NCBI RefSeq assembly: GCF_030285625.1
Contig: NZ_CP127294.1
Span: forward strand, 3,172,001 to 3,236,000
Source of the DNA: Amycolatopsis sp. 2-15
GTDB lineage: Bacteria > Actinomycetota > Actinomycetes > Mycobacteriales > Pseudonocardiaceae
DNA: 64,000 nucleotides
Direction: 5' to 3'
Below, piece after piece: positions 49,682 through 60,308 of this stretch. The notes beneath the pieces are model-generated. The model saw only the letters and a program-made list of their open reading frames with translations. It was not told where the DNA came from and searched no databases. The position numbers were made by a program, and so were the translations under genes. The number at the start of each line of letters is the position of its first letter. The stretch's first letter is position 1.

Positions 49682-52600
49682 TCAGCCGAGGGACCACAGG
49701 CGGGCGTAGTGGCCGCCGGCCGCCAGGAGGTCGGCGTGGGTGCCCTGTTCGATGATGCGGCCGTGGTCGAGGACGACGATGCGGTCGGCCTTCGCGGCGG
49801 TGGCCAGGCGGTGCGCGACGACGAAGGTGGTGCGCCGGCGCGCGAGGTGTTCGGTGGCGCGCAGGACGGCCGCCTCCGTGGACGGGTCGAGGGCGGCGGT
49901 GGCCTCGTCGAGCAGCAGCACGTCGGGGTTCACGAGCTCGGCGCGGGCGAGCGCGACGAGCTGGCGCTGGCCCGCGGACAGTGACCGGCCGCGTTCGCCG
50001 ACGGGCTGCAGGAAGCCGGCCGGCAGGGCGGCCACGCCGTCGAGCGCGCCGACCGAGCGGACGGCCGCCTCGACCTCCGCGTCGGTCGCGCCGGGGCGGC
50101 CGTAGCGGACGTTGTCGGCGACGGTGCCGGAGAACAGGTGCGCCTCCTGCGGCACCACGCCCATGCGGGCGCGCAGGCCGGGCAGGTCGTACTCGCGGAC
50201 ATCGATGCCGTCGATCAGCACCGCGCCGCCGGTGGCGTCGTAGTAGCGCGCCACCAGCTTCACCGCCGTGGACTTGCCCGCGCCCGTCGCGCCGACCAGC
50301 GCCACGGTCTCACCCGGCGCCACGTCCAGCGACAGCTTCTCCAGCGCCGGCTGCTCGGCGCCGGTGTAGGCGAAGTCGACGTCCTTGAACGTCACCTCGC
50401 CGCTCAGGTGCTCCGGCAGCGCGACCGGGTGCGCGGCGGGTGGCACCGATGTCGGCGTGCGCAGCAGGTCGCCGATGCGGGCCATGCCGACGCGGGCCTG
50501 CTGGTACCCGTCGAACACCGCCGACAGCTGCTGGATCGGCGAGAAGAACTGCTGCAGGTACAGCAGGAACCCGAGCAGCACGCCGGCCTCCAGCGTCCCC
50601 GCGGCCACGCGGTTGGCGCCGATCACCAGCACCGTCGTGGTCGCCAGGTCCGACAGCAGCGCCACGAGCGGGAAGTACGTGGCGATGTAGCGCTGCGCCC
50701 GCAGCCGCGAGCGCCGGTACTCGTCACTGCGCGACGCGAACGCGGCCGCCGAACGCTCCTCGCGCGTGTAAGCCTGGGCGACGCGCAGGCCGCTGACGTT
50801 CTCCTGCATGTCGGCGTTGACCACGCTGACCTTCTCGCGCGCCTCCGTGTACGCCCGCGAAGCGACCCGCCGGAACACCAGCGTCGCCACGAGCAGCACG
50901 GGCAGCATCGCGAGCGCGTACAGCGCCAGCGACGCGTCGGTGACCAGCAGCGCGACCGTGATGCCCACCAGCGTCAGCGCGCTCACCACGGCCGTCGCCA
51001 GGCCGGTCTGCAGGAACGTGGACAACGCGTCGACGTCCGTGGTCATCCGGGTCATGATCTTCCCGGACAGCTCGCGCTCGTAGTAGTCGAGCCCGAGCCG
51101 CTGCAGGTGCGCGTAGCTGCGCACGCGCAGCGAGTACAGGACTGTTTCGCCGACGCGCGCGGTGAGCCGCGTCTGGCCGCGCACCACGAACCAGTCGGCC
51201 GCGACCACGAGCGCGCCGATGCCCGCCATCAGCCAGATCACGCTGACGACACCCGGCTGCACGCCGTGGTCCACCCCTCGCTGGTACAACGCGGGCAGCG
51301 CCAGCGAGGCCAGCGCGTCGGCCGCCACCAGCGCGATCACCGCGACCAGCGGCCACCGCACGGGCCGCAGCAGCCGCGAGAGCCGGAACCCCGGGTCGGC
51401 GGCTGTGATGTCCACTTCGGACAGTCGGGGCCGGTCGTCGGCCGGCGGCAGCTTGCGCACGCCCTCCAAGAGCTCCGGCGTCGGCGGCACGTCGGCCCCC
51501 GCTCCGCCGCCGATGAAACCGGTCCCGCCACCCGGTGTGCCCCCGCGTGCGGCCGCGGCTTCGGCGAGCGCGTCGACCTCGTCGCGATCGTCGTGTGGCC
51601 ACAGCACCGGTGTGACGCCGCTGGCGTCGGGCTCGAGGTCCTCACAGCGGTGCGGCTTCTCGACGTCGTCGCCCGGGCCCGCCACGAGCTCGCGGAACAG
51701 CGGGCAGCGCGCCTGCAGCTCCTCCTCCGTGCCGACGTCGACGACCTTGCCCTGGTCGAGCACGGCGATCCGGTCGGCCAGCTGCAGCGTGGAGCGGCGG
51801 TGCGCGATGAGCAGCGTGGTGCGCGAGGCCGTGACCGAGCGCAGGGTGTCGTGGATCGCGGCCTCGGTGACCGTGTCGATCGCCGACGTCGCGTCGTCCA
51901 GGATCAGCACGCGCGGGTCGGTCATCAGCGCCCGCGCGAGGCCCAGGCGCTGGCGCTGGCCACCCGAGAGCGTGAGGCCGCGCTCGCCGACCTCCGTGTC
52001 GTAGCCGTGGGGCAGGGCGCGGATGAACTCGTCGGCCTCGGCCGCGCGCGCCGCCGCGTACACCTCTTCGTCGCTCGCGTCGGGGCGGCCGTAGGCGATG
52101 TTGTCGCGCACGGACGAGGAGAACAGAAACGCCTCCTCGAACACCACGCCGATCGCCTGCCGCAGCTGCTTGAGCGGCAAGTCGCGCACGTCGACGCCGC
52201 CCACGCGCACCACTCCCGCGTGCGCGTCGTAGAACCGCGGCAGCAGCAGTGAGATCGTGGACTTGCCCGACCCCGCCGTACCCACCAGCGCGAGCGTCTC
52301 GCCCGGCCGCGCGGTGAGCGTGAGGCCGTCGAGCACCGGCTCGCTGCGGGTGTAGCCGAACTTCACGTCTTCCAGCTCGACGCCCAGCGGGCCCTCCGGC
52401 AGCGGCCGCGCGTCAGGGCTGTCCACCACGTCGGGCTGCGCGTCGATGAGCTCGTACACGCGCTCGGCGCCCGCGCGCGTCAGCTGCGCCTGCACGACCA
52501 GGCTGGACAGCATCCGCGCGGGCCCGATCAGCGTGGCGAGGTAAGTGGCGAACGCGAGGAAGGTGCCGAGGCTGATCTGGCCGTTCAGGGCCAGGACGCC

Positions 52601-53439
52601 GCCGATCGCGAGCACCGCGACCTGGCCGACGGCCGGCAGCGCGGTGGTCGTGGCCGTGGGCACCGCGGACAGCTTGGCCGCGCGCAGCCGCTCGGCGAAC
52701 AACCGCCGCGCCGTGCGCTCCAGCCGCGAGACCTCCCGTGATTCCTGGCCGAAGCCCTTCACCACGCGCACGCCGGTGACGGTCTCCTCCACCTGCTGCG
52801 CCACGTCGGCCGCGCGCTGCTGCGCCGACCACGTGGCCGGGAAGAGCCGTTTGCGGCTCAGCGTGACGATGATGCCGACGGCCGGCGCCACCACGAGCGC
52901 GATGAGCGTGAGCAGCGGCGACATCCACAGCATCGCCCCCAGCGCGAGCAGCGCGAAGATCACCGACCCCGCCGACAGCGGCACCTGCATCAGCAGCCCG
53001 GTCACGAGCTGCAGGTCGGAGATCGCCCGCGAGACCACCTGCCCGGTGCGCAGCGCGTCCTGCTTGCCGCCGTCGAGCCGCGAGACGGAGCCGAACACCC
53101 GGTTGCGCAGGTCGTGCTGCACGTCGAGCGCGAGCCGGCCCCGACGTAGCGGCGCAGGAACGCCGAGCCGAACGCCACCACCTGCAGCGTGACCAGCGCG
53201 GCCGCGATGCCGCCGAGGCCCGCGGTGTGCCCCGCCACCGCGTCGTCGACCGCCGTGCGGACGAGCAGCGGGCTCGCCGCCTGCACGCCCACGGACAGGA
53301 TCGCCGCGGCCATCGCGAGCACGACGACACCCCGGTGCTCCCAGCAGGCGGCCGAGAGCCGCCGGACCCAGCCGACGGGAGGAGCCGGCGTCTCAGCAGC
53401 CGGGCGGTCTTGACGCGCACGCGTCGCAGTGGTGGTCAC
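49682..53439 (-). pseudogene. Double-length ABC exporter (TMD-NBD-TMD-NBD) with one frameshift
   Basis: About 1250 codons encode a fused lipid/drug-type exporter. NBD1 has [24 protein letters not shown] and LILDDATSAID; NBD2 has GATGAGKST, a variant signature LSAGQRQLVALA and LLLDEATAALD. The first ~100 residues from GTG 53439 (SAACWEHRGVVVLAMAAAIL through VAFGSAFLRRYVG) are in one frame; RLALDVQHDLRNRVFG and all the rest are in another. One missing base near 53136-53142, in a GGGGCCGG context, explains this. If the break is an error, the gene is an intact 1252-residue transporter. Confidence 0.85.
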
Positions 53440-53480
53440 GTTCTCAATCTAGGCACGGGGACCGACTTTTTATTCCGCCT

Positions 53481-53503
53481 TGAAGGGATGACGGGTCCCT
53501 TCA
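53481..53503. promoter_or_regulatory. Perfect inverted repeat upstream of the ABC exporter
   Basis: TGAAGGGA and TCCCTTCA flank seven bases (TGACGGG). It lies 42 bases upstream of the exporter start codon and could be an operator or a leader hairpin. Confidence 0.6.
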
Positions 53504-53977
53504 CCCCTTCGGCCCGGACCGCACAACAGCGACTTGGCCCAGCGGAGTTCTTGTGCCGCAACGCATCGCGGACCACACTGACCACGCTGGGCCGGTTACC
53601 GGCCGCACCGTGGGGGTTCCGGGGGCTCGGCCCCCCGCGCAATGCGTCGCCCCTTCCATGGGAGCACGAAGTGCGAACAGGAAGGGGAAGAAGGGGCGAC
53701 CCGCTCAACCAGCCTGGGGGTCACTGGGAGCGGGTCGCCGAGTACTAGCTTAGGTAATAAGTGGCGACTTCGCTCCTCGGGGTCTTCAACGAGACCGGAT
53801 TACTTCTTCACAGAGTGAGCCCGCAACCGGTTAAGAAGCACGTTCAGAGTCGTGAAACCCCTCGTCAAGGGCACTTCGATCACCGGACGGGTACCGCTGA
53901 ACGGGACGCGCAGCGTGACGAACGTCGCTCCTGACCGGGCTTCCTGTTCGGCCTCCGTGTGATGGACAGCAGAAACA
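53504..53977. other. Long intergenic region between the ABC exporter and ald
   Basis: About 470 bases without an assigned gene. GGCGACCCGCTC (53695-53706) is inverted at 53728-53739, a 12-bp stem with a 21-base loop. A 27-codon minus-strand frame from GTG 53883 to TAA 53800 encodes a basic peptide ending RLRAHSVKK, but it has no ribosome binding site and was not recognised. Confidence 0.45.
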
Positions 53978-54011
53978 CGAGGGGCCCCCGCTGGTTCGCG
54001 GAGGCCCCTCG
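53978..54011 (-). terminator. Terminator of ald
   Basis: CGAGGGGCC (53978-53986) pairs with GGCCCCTCG (54003-54011), with an inner CCGC/GCGG stem. On the minus strand it is followed by TGTTTCT. It starts 23 bases past the ald stop. Confidence 0.82.
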
Positions 54012-54033
54012 AGACGCCAGGTGGATCGGAAGG

Positions 54034-55149
54034 TCACGCCAGGGCGATCGCCAGCGGCGTGTACGGCAGGCCGTGCGCGGTGGCGACGGGCTCGTTGGTG
54101 AGGGCGCCGTCGTGGGTGTTGAGGCCCTTGGCGAGCGAGGCGTCGGCGTTGAGGGCCGCGTGCCAGCCGCGGTCGGCGAGCTGCAGGGCATACGGCAGCG
54201 TCACGTTGGTGAGGCCGTAGGTCGAGGTCCGCGGCACGGCGCCCGGCATGTTGGCGACGCAGTAGAACACCGACTCGTGGACGCGGTAGGTCGGGTCGTC
54301 GTGCGTGGTCGGGCGCGAGTCGGCGAAGCAGCCGCCCTGGTCGATGGCGATGTCGACCAGCACGGAACCCGGCTTCATGCGCGAGACGAGGTCGTTGGAG
54401 ACCAGCTTCGGGGCCTTCGCGCCCGGCACCAGCACGGCGCCGATCACGAGGTCGGCCTCCAGCACGGACTCCTCGATCGACAGGCGGTTGGAGGTGACCG
54501 TGCGGATGCGGCCGCCGAAGTCGTTGTCGATCTGGCGCAGGCGGTCGACGTTGGTGTCCAGGATCTCGACGTCCGAGCCCAGGCCCAGCGCCACGCGGGC
54601 GGCGTTGATGCCCGCGACGCCGCCGCCGATCACCACGACCCGCGCCGGGTGCACGCCGGGGATGCCGCCGGGCAGCACGCCGCGGCCGCCGCTCGGCTTC
54701 ATCAGCGAATACGCGCCCACCTGCGGCGCCAGCCGGCCCGCGACCTCGGACATCGGCGCCAGCAGGGGCAGGGCGCCGGTGGCCGTCTGCACCGTCTCGT
54801 ACGCGATCGCCGTGGTGCCCGCCGCCAGCAGGGCGTCGGTCAGGGGCCGGTCGGCCGCGATGTGGAGGTAGGTGAACAGCACCAGGTCCTTGCGCAGGCG
54901 GGGGTACTCCTCGGCGATGGGCTCCTTCACCTTGAGCACCAGCTCGCCCTCGGCCCACGTCTCGTCGGCGGTGGCGAGCACCTTCGCGCCGGCGGCCACG
55001 TACTCCTCGTCGCTGATCGACGAACCAACCCCGGCACCGGTCTCGACGAACACGTCGTGACCACGCCCCACCAGCTCGTGCACACCGGCCGGGGTCAGGG
55101 CGACCCGGTACTCGTGCTTCTTGATCTCACGGGGAACGGCGATACGCAC
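54034..55149 (-). CDS. ald: Alanine dehydrogenase
   Basis: A 371-residue NAD-dependent L-alanine dehydrogenase interconverting alanine and pyruvate plus ammonia. The catalytic Lys75 (VLKVKEP) and His96 (TYLHIAA) occupy the same positions as in the M. tuberculosis enzyme; the NAD motif is [14 protein letters not shown] and the substrate loop includes [16 protein letters not shown] 55149 follows AGGAGG by five bases. No Lrp/AsnC regulator is adjacent, unlike in mycobacteria. Confidence 0.95.
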   Translation of the reverse strand: MRIAVPREIKKHEYRVALTPAGVHELVGRGHDVFVETGAGVGSSISDEEYVAAGAKVLATADETWAEGELVLKVKEPIAEEYPRLRKDLVLFTYLHIAADRPLTDALLAAGTTAIAYETVQTATGALPLLAPMSEVAGRLAPQVGAYSLMKPSGGRGVLPGGIPGVHPARVVVIGGGVAGINAARVALGLGSDVEILDTNVDRLRQIDNDFGGRIRTVTSNRLSIEESVLEADLVIGAVLVPGAKAPKLVSNDLVSRMKPGSVLVDIAIDQGGCFADSRPTTHDDPTYRVHESVFYCVANMPGAVPRTSTYGLTNVTLPYALQLADRGWHAALNADASLAKGLNTHDGALTNEPVATAHGLPYTPLAIALA

Positions 55150-55336
55150 GGCGGCCTCCTGGCGGCGGTTCGGTTCGAGGTGCTGCCACTCACGGTGATG
55201 CACCCGGACGGCGGTGTCATCATGCGCGCGGAACAGTTCTTTCGCCATTTCATGGTGCCAAGGGCACAAATCGCTTGACCTCGACCGCGCTCGAGGTTGT
55301 TGGCTGTCGCACCTGGTTCGGCGGAGGAGGGCGTGC

Positions 55337-56278
55337 ATGCGTGCGGTGTGGTTGAGGGAGTTCGGCGGCCCCGAGGTGCTCGTGGCCGGGGAGGCGCCCG
55401 ACCCGGTCCCGGGGCCGGGCCAGGTGCTGGTCGAGGTGGCCTTCGTGAACGTGACGTTCGTGGAGACGCAGTTCCGGGCGTCGGGCTTCGGGCCTTCGGC
55501 GGCGGAGCTCCCGGTGATCCCCGGCAACGGCGTCGGCGGCGTCATCAGCAAGGTCGGCGACGGCGTCGACCTGGCCCTCGTCGGCCGGCGCGTGGTGACC
55601 TCGACTGGCGGCAGCGGCGGCTACGCCCAGCGCGCGGTGGTCGACGCGGCCGCGGTCTTCCCGGTGCCCGACGCCCTCTCGCTCGACGCGGCGGTCGCCC
55701 TGCTCGCCGACGGCCGAACCGCCACCGGCCTCGTCCACGCCGCCGCCGTGGCGCCCGGCGACCGCGTCCTGGTCGAAGCCGCCGCCGGTGGCGTCGGCAG
55801 CCTGCTCGTGCAACTCGCGAAGGCCGCCGGCGCGGAGGTCGTCGCGGCGGCGGGCAGCGCTGAAAAACTCGCGCGCGCCCGAGAACTCGGGGCGGACTTC
55901 GCGGTGGATTACACAGCTGCTGACTGGGCTTCGGCGGTCGGACCGCTGGATGTGGTCTTCGACGGGGTGGGTGGTGCCATCGGGACCACCGCGTTTTCCC
56001 TGCTGCGCCCCGGCGGCCGCATGGCGGTGTACGGCTTGGCGAGCGGTGCGTGGGCCGAAGTGTCCGAAGAGGACGCTCGGGCTCGCGAGGTCACGCTGAT
56101 CCGTTCTCTCGGCGACGCCGCCGCGCTGCGCGCGTTCACGGTGTCCGCCCTCGACGCGGCTTCGGCCGGCCGTCTCACTCCGGTTATCGGGCAACGGTTT
56201 CCCCTCGCCGCCGCGGCCGACGCACACGCGGCAATGGAGGCGCGCGGCACCTTTGGCAAGACGCTGCTGGTCGCATGA
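55337..56278 (+). CDS. Zinc-independent quinone oxidoreductase (MDR family)
   Basis: A 313-residue medium-chain NADPH:quinone reductase-like enzyme. The substrate domain starts RAVWLREFGGPEVL; the NADPH motif is EAAAGGVGSLLVQLAKAAGA; the catalytic zinc ligands of alcohol dehydrogenases are absent. ATG 55337 has GGAGGAGGG upstream. It overlaps the following PPOX gene by four bases. Confidence 0.9.
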   Translation: MRAVWLREFGGPEVLVAGEAPDPVPGPGQVLVEVAFVNVTFVETQFRASGFGPSAAELPVIPGNGVGGVISKVGDGVDLALVGRRVVTSTGGSGGYAQRAVVDAAAVFPVPDALSLDAAVALLADGRTATGLVHAAAVAPGDRVLVEAAAGGVGSLLVQLAKAAGAEVVAAAGSAEKLARARELGADFAVDYTAADWASAVGPLDVVFDGVGGAIGTTAFSLLRPGGRMAVYGLASGAWAEVSEEDARAREVTLIRSLGDAAALRAFTVSALDAASAGRLTPVIGQRFPLAAAADAHAAMEARGTFGKTLLVA

Positions 56279-56718
56279 CGCCGTTCGACGTCGACGAGTT
56301 CCTCGCGCAGCCGCTCACCGCGCGCGTCGCCACGAACGGTCCCACCGTGCGCCCGACCTGGTACCTCTGGGAGGACCACGCGTTCTGGATCCTCAGTGGC
56401 CCCTGGTCCCGCTTGCCCGGTCACGTCCGCGCTTCCCCGCGACTCGCGCTGACGGTTGACGTTTGTGACCTCGCGACGGGCCTGGTGCGCCAGGTCGTCG
56501 CGAGTGGTCCGGCGGAGGTGGTGCCGTTCGACGTGCCACGCGGGCGGCGGAAGCTGGTGCGGTACTTGGGGCCTGATGAGCAACGGTGGGACTCGCGGTT
56601 CCGCGCTTATCTGAATGACGCCGGCCGGGGCACGGTCTGGGTTCGTCTGGTGCCGGAAAGCCTTCGTGGGAAAGACCTTTCGTATGTCAGCTCCACCGCA
56701 ACGCCACCAGCTGAGTAA
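56275..56718 (+). CDS. Pyridoxamine 5'-phosphate oxidase-family (PPOX/FDOR) protein
   Basis: A 147-residue split-barrel flavin/F420-binding protein. It opens with DVDEFLAQPLTARVATNGPT and VRPTWYLWEDHAFWILSGPW; the PRLALTVDVCDL strand follows. The cofactor (FMN or F420) cannot be decided. It is coupled to the quinone reductase. From about codon 74 on, the gene is duplicated downstream at 56965-57194. Confidence 0.85.
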   Translation: MTPFDVDEFLAQPLTARVATNGPTVRPTWYLWEDHAFWILSGPWSRLPGHVRASPRLALTVDVCDLATGLVRQVVASGPAEVVPFDVPRGRRKLVRYLGPDEQRWDSRFRAYLNDAGRGTVWVRLVPESLRGKDLSYVSSTATPPAE

Positions 56719-56834
56719 CGTCATCCGGACGTCGGGGCGGTGGCGTTCGGTGCGAGGCACCGCGGGCCCGGTCCGACACGAGGCGCGGCGGGCCGGATTT
56801 GGCGCATTGCGCCAGGCCCCCACCCCACAGACGG

Positions 56835-56947
56835 CCCCCACCCTCCACGGGGGCGTCCCTGTTCCAGCTTATCGTCCCCTGGACCCAAAAAACGGCTCCA
56901 GCGCAATCTGTGGACAACTCCGCCAAAGCCGACCTGCCTGTGAACAA
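56835..56947 (-). repeat. Intergenic repeat element, copy B
   Basis: Read on the minus strand it carries a near-consensus DnaA box (TTGTTCACA, 56939-56947), a consensus one (TTGTCCACA, 56909-56917), GTTTTTTGG, eleven bases, GATAAGCTGGAACA (56860-56873), and the core GGGACGCCCCCGTGGAGGGT ending at 56835. Spacings between the last three blocks are identical to copies A and C. It lies between the PPOX gene and a degenerate duplicate of that gene's 3' end. Confidence 0.72.
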
Positions 56948-56964
56948 ACCAAACCCGCCACTTG

Positions 56965-57194
56965 GTTGTCGCGAGCGGTCCCACAGAGGTCGTGCCGTTT
57001 GACGTGCCACGCGGGCGGCGGAAGCTGGTGCGGTATCTGGGGCCCGACTAGCAACGGTGGGACCCACGGTTCCGCGCTTACCTCAACGAGACCGAGCGCA
57101 GCACCGTCCAGACCCACCTGACCCCGGAAACCCCTTCGGACACAACACCTTCCCCGCAACGTCAGCTCCACCGCAACGCCACCAACTGCATAAG
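56965..57194 (+). pseudogene. Degenerate duplicate of the PPOX gene 3' half
   Basis: This segment repeats 56494-56715 with a few small indels (offset 471 growing to 479). It would encode VVASGPTEVVPFDVPRGRRK and LVRYLGPD, then hits TAG at 57049 where the intact gene has GAG. Its end overlaps the convergent PucR gene, contributing the antisense of QLVALRWS; the same peptide is encoded antisense in the original copy. Confidence 0.82.
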
Positions 57195-58730
57195 TAACGC
57201 CAACCGCACATCAGGATCATCCAGATCAAGCGGCACAAGATCCAACAACCGCTTCATCCGATACCGCAACGTGTTCGGGTGGATGCGCAGCTCCGCGGCG
57301 GCCGCGCGGGGATCGCCGGGGTGGCGGAGCCATTCGTAGAGCGTGTCGACGTAGCCGGCTTTCGTGGTTTCGTCGTGGGCGCGCAGCAGGCCGAGTGGGC
57401 CGAGGTCGGCGACGCGTGCGGTGGCCGAGCCGGTGGCGGCGCGGTGGAGCACCAGTGAAGTCCAGGCGTCCTCGTACGCGACGACGCGGCCTTCCACCAA
57501 GCCGGCGCGGAGCAGGCCCAGGGCTTCGTCGGCTTGGGTACGCGAAGTGGCCAGCGCGGAGACGGCCACGGGGGCGCCGGCGGCGGCGCGGGGGACGCCA
57601 CCCCGGCGGGAGGCAGGCTGAAGAGCCAGTGCGTCGCGCAGGTCGGCCCAGGCGTTGCCGTCGGGGACGACCGCGTAGAGGAGGCCGCCGAGTTCGGTGG
57701 CGACGGGGCGGCGGCCGATGCCCTGCGAGATGCGTTCGAGCAGTGCCAGCCGCAGGCCCTCGGCGTCGCGGCCGTCGCCGCCGGTGACCTCGATCGCGAC
57801 GACGCGGTGGGGCTCGTCGGACAGGTCCAGCTCGGCCACGACGCGCCGCTGGCCGGCGTGGCCTTCGAGCACGGCCCGCAGCAGCTCGGCCGACGCGCGG
57901 CGCTGCGCGTCGGTGTGTGCGCGGCGACGGAGCAGGTGCAACGCGACAACGGGGGCGGCGTCGGCGAAGGCGGCCGCGCGTTCCTCCGAAACCGGCCCGG
58001 CGACGACGGCCCACATCGACCCCAGCAGCTCGCCGCCCATCCGAATGGGCACGATCAGGCGCGGCAGCGTGCCGTCGCGCTGGGCCGGCACGAAGATCGT
58101 CTGCCGGCCGCGCGACAGCTCGCGGAACACGCCGCGCGAACGGAACCGCGCGAGCACGTCGTCGGGGATCCGGCGGCCCATGATCGTGGCGACGCGCGCG
58201 GGGTCGGTGAGGTCCTGGCGCGCGGAGTAGGCGAGCACGCGCGAGTTCGTGTCCTCGATGGTCACGGGCGCGTCGACCACGGACGCCACCGCGTCGGCGA
58301 GCCGGAACAGGTCTCCGGAGCCGGGGTCGCCGCCGTCTTCGAGGGACTCCGATTCGTCGCCCAGCGCGTCGAGGACCGTGCGCAGCAGCCACACGAGCTG
58401 GGCCCACGACGTCGCCGAATGCACCTGGATGAGCGCTATCCCGGCCGTTTTCGCCGCGCGGCGCACGGTGGGTTTGGCCGCCAGCGGTGGTTTCAGCAGG
58501 ACCGCGGCGGCGCCCTGCGTGGCGCTCACGCGCACCAGCTCGGCGGCATCGGCCGGATCCACCGTGGCGACGCCCAGCACGAGGTCGCCCGCCGCGATGC
58601 CCGCGGGCACGCCGGGCTCGGCGATCACCACGTCGCCCGCCGCCGGGCAGTCGTCGGGCAGCTGGAGCGCGTGGAGCAACGTCGGCCCCACCCGGTCGAC
58701 CACGCTGCGCACCGAGACCACGGGGTACAT
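57162..58730 (-). CDS. PucR-family transcriptional regulator
   Basis: A 522-residue regulator. An N-terminal PucR/GAF-like sensor (DLFRLADAVASVVDAPVTIE, ARVATIMGRRIPDDVLARFR) is followed by a GGDEF-like middle and the C-terminal HTH_30: LRHPGDPRAAAAELRIHPNT and LRYRMKRLLDLV. Family members control purine, amine or amino-acid catabolism by ligand sensing. Its last residues (QLVALRWS) lie in the duplicated PPOX segment. It is divergent from metY. Confidence 0.9.
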   Translation of the reverse strand: MYPVVSVRSVVDRVGPTLLHALQLPDDCPAAGDVVIAEPGVPAGIAAGDLVLGVATVDPADAAELVRVSATQGAAAVLLKPPLAAKPTVRRAAKTAGIALIQVHSATSWAQLVWLLRTVLDALGDESESLEDGGDPGSGDLFRLADAVASVVDAPVTIEDTNSRVLAYSARQDLTDPARVATIMGRRIPDDVLARFRSRGVFRELSRGRQTIFVPAQRDGTLPRLIVPIRMGGELLGSMWAVVAGPVSEERAAAFADAAPVVALHLLRRRAHTDAQRRASAELLRAVLEGHAGQRRVVAELDLSDEPHRVVAIEVTGGDGRDAEGLRLALLERISQGIGRRPVATELGGLLYAVVPDGNAWADLRDALALQPASRRGGVPRAAAGAPVAVSALATSRTQADEALGLLRAGLVEGRVVAYEDAWTSLVLHRAATGSATARVADLGPLGLLRAHDETTKAGYVDTLYEWLRHPGDPRAAAAELRIHPNTLRYRMKRLLDLVPLDLDDPDVRLALLMQLVALRWS

Positions 58731-59000
58731 CCTCGCCGAGACGCATCCGGGGCGCTCGTCGCGGGTAGCCTTCAGCTGACCTGGTCGATCGCCGGCGACC
58801 CGTCGGAGAGGAGCAGCCGCGTGGGCTGAGTCCGTTATGGACGGTCACCCGAACGGCCGCACCCGGGCACCCGCGCGGGTGATCGACTTGCACGGTAGGT
58901 TGACGGTGTCTTCCCAGCCCGTGGGAACCCTTGGGTGGGCCGTTCAGGGGAGCTAGCTTCGTCCGAGGAGCCGAACCCATTGAGCCGCAAGGAGAAACAG

Positions 59001-60308
59001 ATGCCGGAAGACACCTCGGCCTGGTCCTTCGAGACCAAGCAGATCCACGCCGGCGCGGCACCCGACCCCGCGACGGGCGCCCGCGCGACGCCGATCTACC
59101 AGACCACGTCGTACGTCTTCCGCGACACGCAGCACGGTGCAGACCTGTTCAGCCTGGCCGAGCCCGGCAACATCTACACGCGCATCATGAACCCGACCCA
59201 GGACGTGCTGGAGCAGCGCCTGGCCGCGCTCGAAGGCGGCGTCGCGGCGCTCGCGTTCGCCTCCGGCTCGGCGGCCACCACCGCGGCGATCCTCACGCTG
59301 GCCGGCGCGGGTGACCACTTCGTGTCCAGCCCGTCGTTGTACGGCGGCACCTACAACCTGTTCCACTACACGCTGCCGAAGCTCGGCATCGAGGTCACGT
59401 TCGTCGACGACCAGGACGACCCCGAGCAGTGGCGCGCGGCCGTGCGGCCCGACACGAAGGCGTTCTTCGCCGAGACGCTGGCCAACCCGGGCAGCAACGT
59501 GCTCGACATCCGCACCGTCGCCGACGTCGCCCACGAGGCCGGCGTACCGCTGATCGTCGACAACACCGTGCCCACGCCGTTCCTGCTGCGCCCGATCGAG
59601 CACGGCGCCGACATCGTCGTGCACTCGGCCACCAAGTACCTCGGCGGCCACGGCACCACGGTCGCGGGCGTGATCGTGGACGGCGGCACGTTCGACTTCG
59701 GCAAGGACCCGTCGCGCTTCCCTGGCTTCTCCGAGCCGGACCCCAGCTACCACGGTCTCAAGTACTGGGAGGCGCTCGGCCCCGGCGCGTTCGCGGCGAA
59801 GGCGCGCGTGCAGATCCTTCGCGACACCGGTGCGGCCATCTCGCCGCTCAACAGCTTCCTGATCCTGCAGGGCATCGAGACGCTGTCGCTGCGGCTCGAG
59901 CGCCACGTCGCCAATGCGCAAGCGCTTGCGGAGTGGCTGGAGCAGCGCGACGAGGTCGAGACCGTGTACTACGCCGGCCTCCCGTCGAGCAAGTTCCACG
60001 CGGCCGCGCAGAAGTACCTGCCGCGCGGCGCGGGTGCGGTGCTGTCGTTCGACCTGCGTGGCGGCGTCGAGGCCGGGCGCAAGTTCGTGGACGGCACCAC
60101 GCTGCACAGCCAGCTGGTGAACATCGGCGACGTGCGCAGCCTGATCGTGCACCCGGCGTCGACCACGCACAGCCAGCTCAGCCCGGAGGAGCAGCTCACG
60201 AGCGGCGTCACGCCGGGCCTGGTGCGGCTCGCCGTGGGGCTCGAGGGCATCGAGGACCTCAAGGCCGACCTCGAGGCGGGCTTCCGCGCCGCCAAGGCGG
60301 AACTGTGA
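59001..60308 (+). CDS. metY: O-acetylhomoserine sulfhydrylase (bifunctional OAH/OAS)
   Basis: A 435-residue PLP enzyme of the Cys/Met metabolism family. It converts O-acetylhomoserine plus sulfide to homocysteine. The PLP-binding lysine is in [12 protein letters not shown]; other motifs are [25 protein letters not shown] and [15 protein letters not shown] 59001 follows AAGGAG. No SAM riboswitch aptamer (GGCAACC type) was seen in the 270-base leader. It overlaps metX by four bases, which supplies its substrate. Confidence 0.96.
   Translation: MPEDTSAWSFETKQIHAGAAPDPATGARATPIYQTTSYVFRDTQHGADLFSLAEPGNIYTRIMNPTQDVLEQRLAALEGGVAALAFASGSAATTAAILTLAGAGDHFVSSPSLYGGTYNLFHYTLPKLGIEVTFVDDQDDPEQWRAAVRPDTKAFFAETLANPGSNVLDIRTVADVAHEAGVPLIVDNTVPTPFLLRPIEHGADIVVHSATKYLGGHGTTVAGVIVDGGTFDFGKDPSRFPGFSEPDPSYHGLKYWEALGPGAFAAKARVQILRDTGAAISPLNSFLILQGIETLSLRLERHVANAQALAEWLEQRDEVETVYYAGLPSSKFHAAAQKYLPRGAGAVLSFDLRGGVEAGRKFVDGTTLHSQLVNIGDVRSLIVHPASTTHSQLSPEEQLTSGVTPGLVRLAVGLEGIEDLKADLEAGFRAAKAEL

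Noticed and set aside
53850..53960. Plus-strand small ORF starting GTGAAACCCCTC
   Set aside because: No ribosome binding site, no recognised homology, and it lies antisense to the ald 3' untranslated region.
58731..59000. SAM riboswitch in the metY leader
   Set aside because: The conserved GGCAACC core and the expected stems of SAM-I/SAM-IV were not found; only an ordinary GC-rich hairpin (CACCCG/CGGGTG) is visible.
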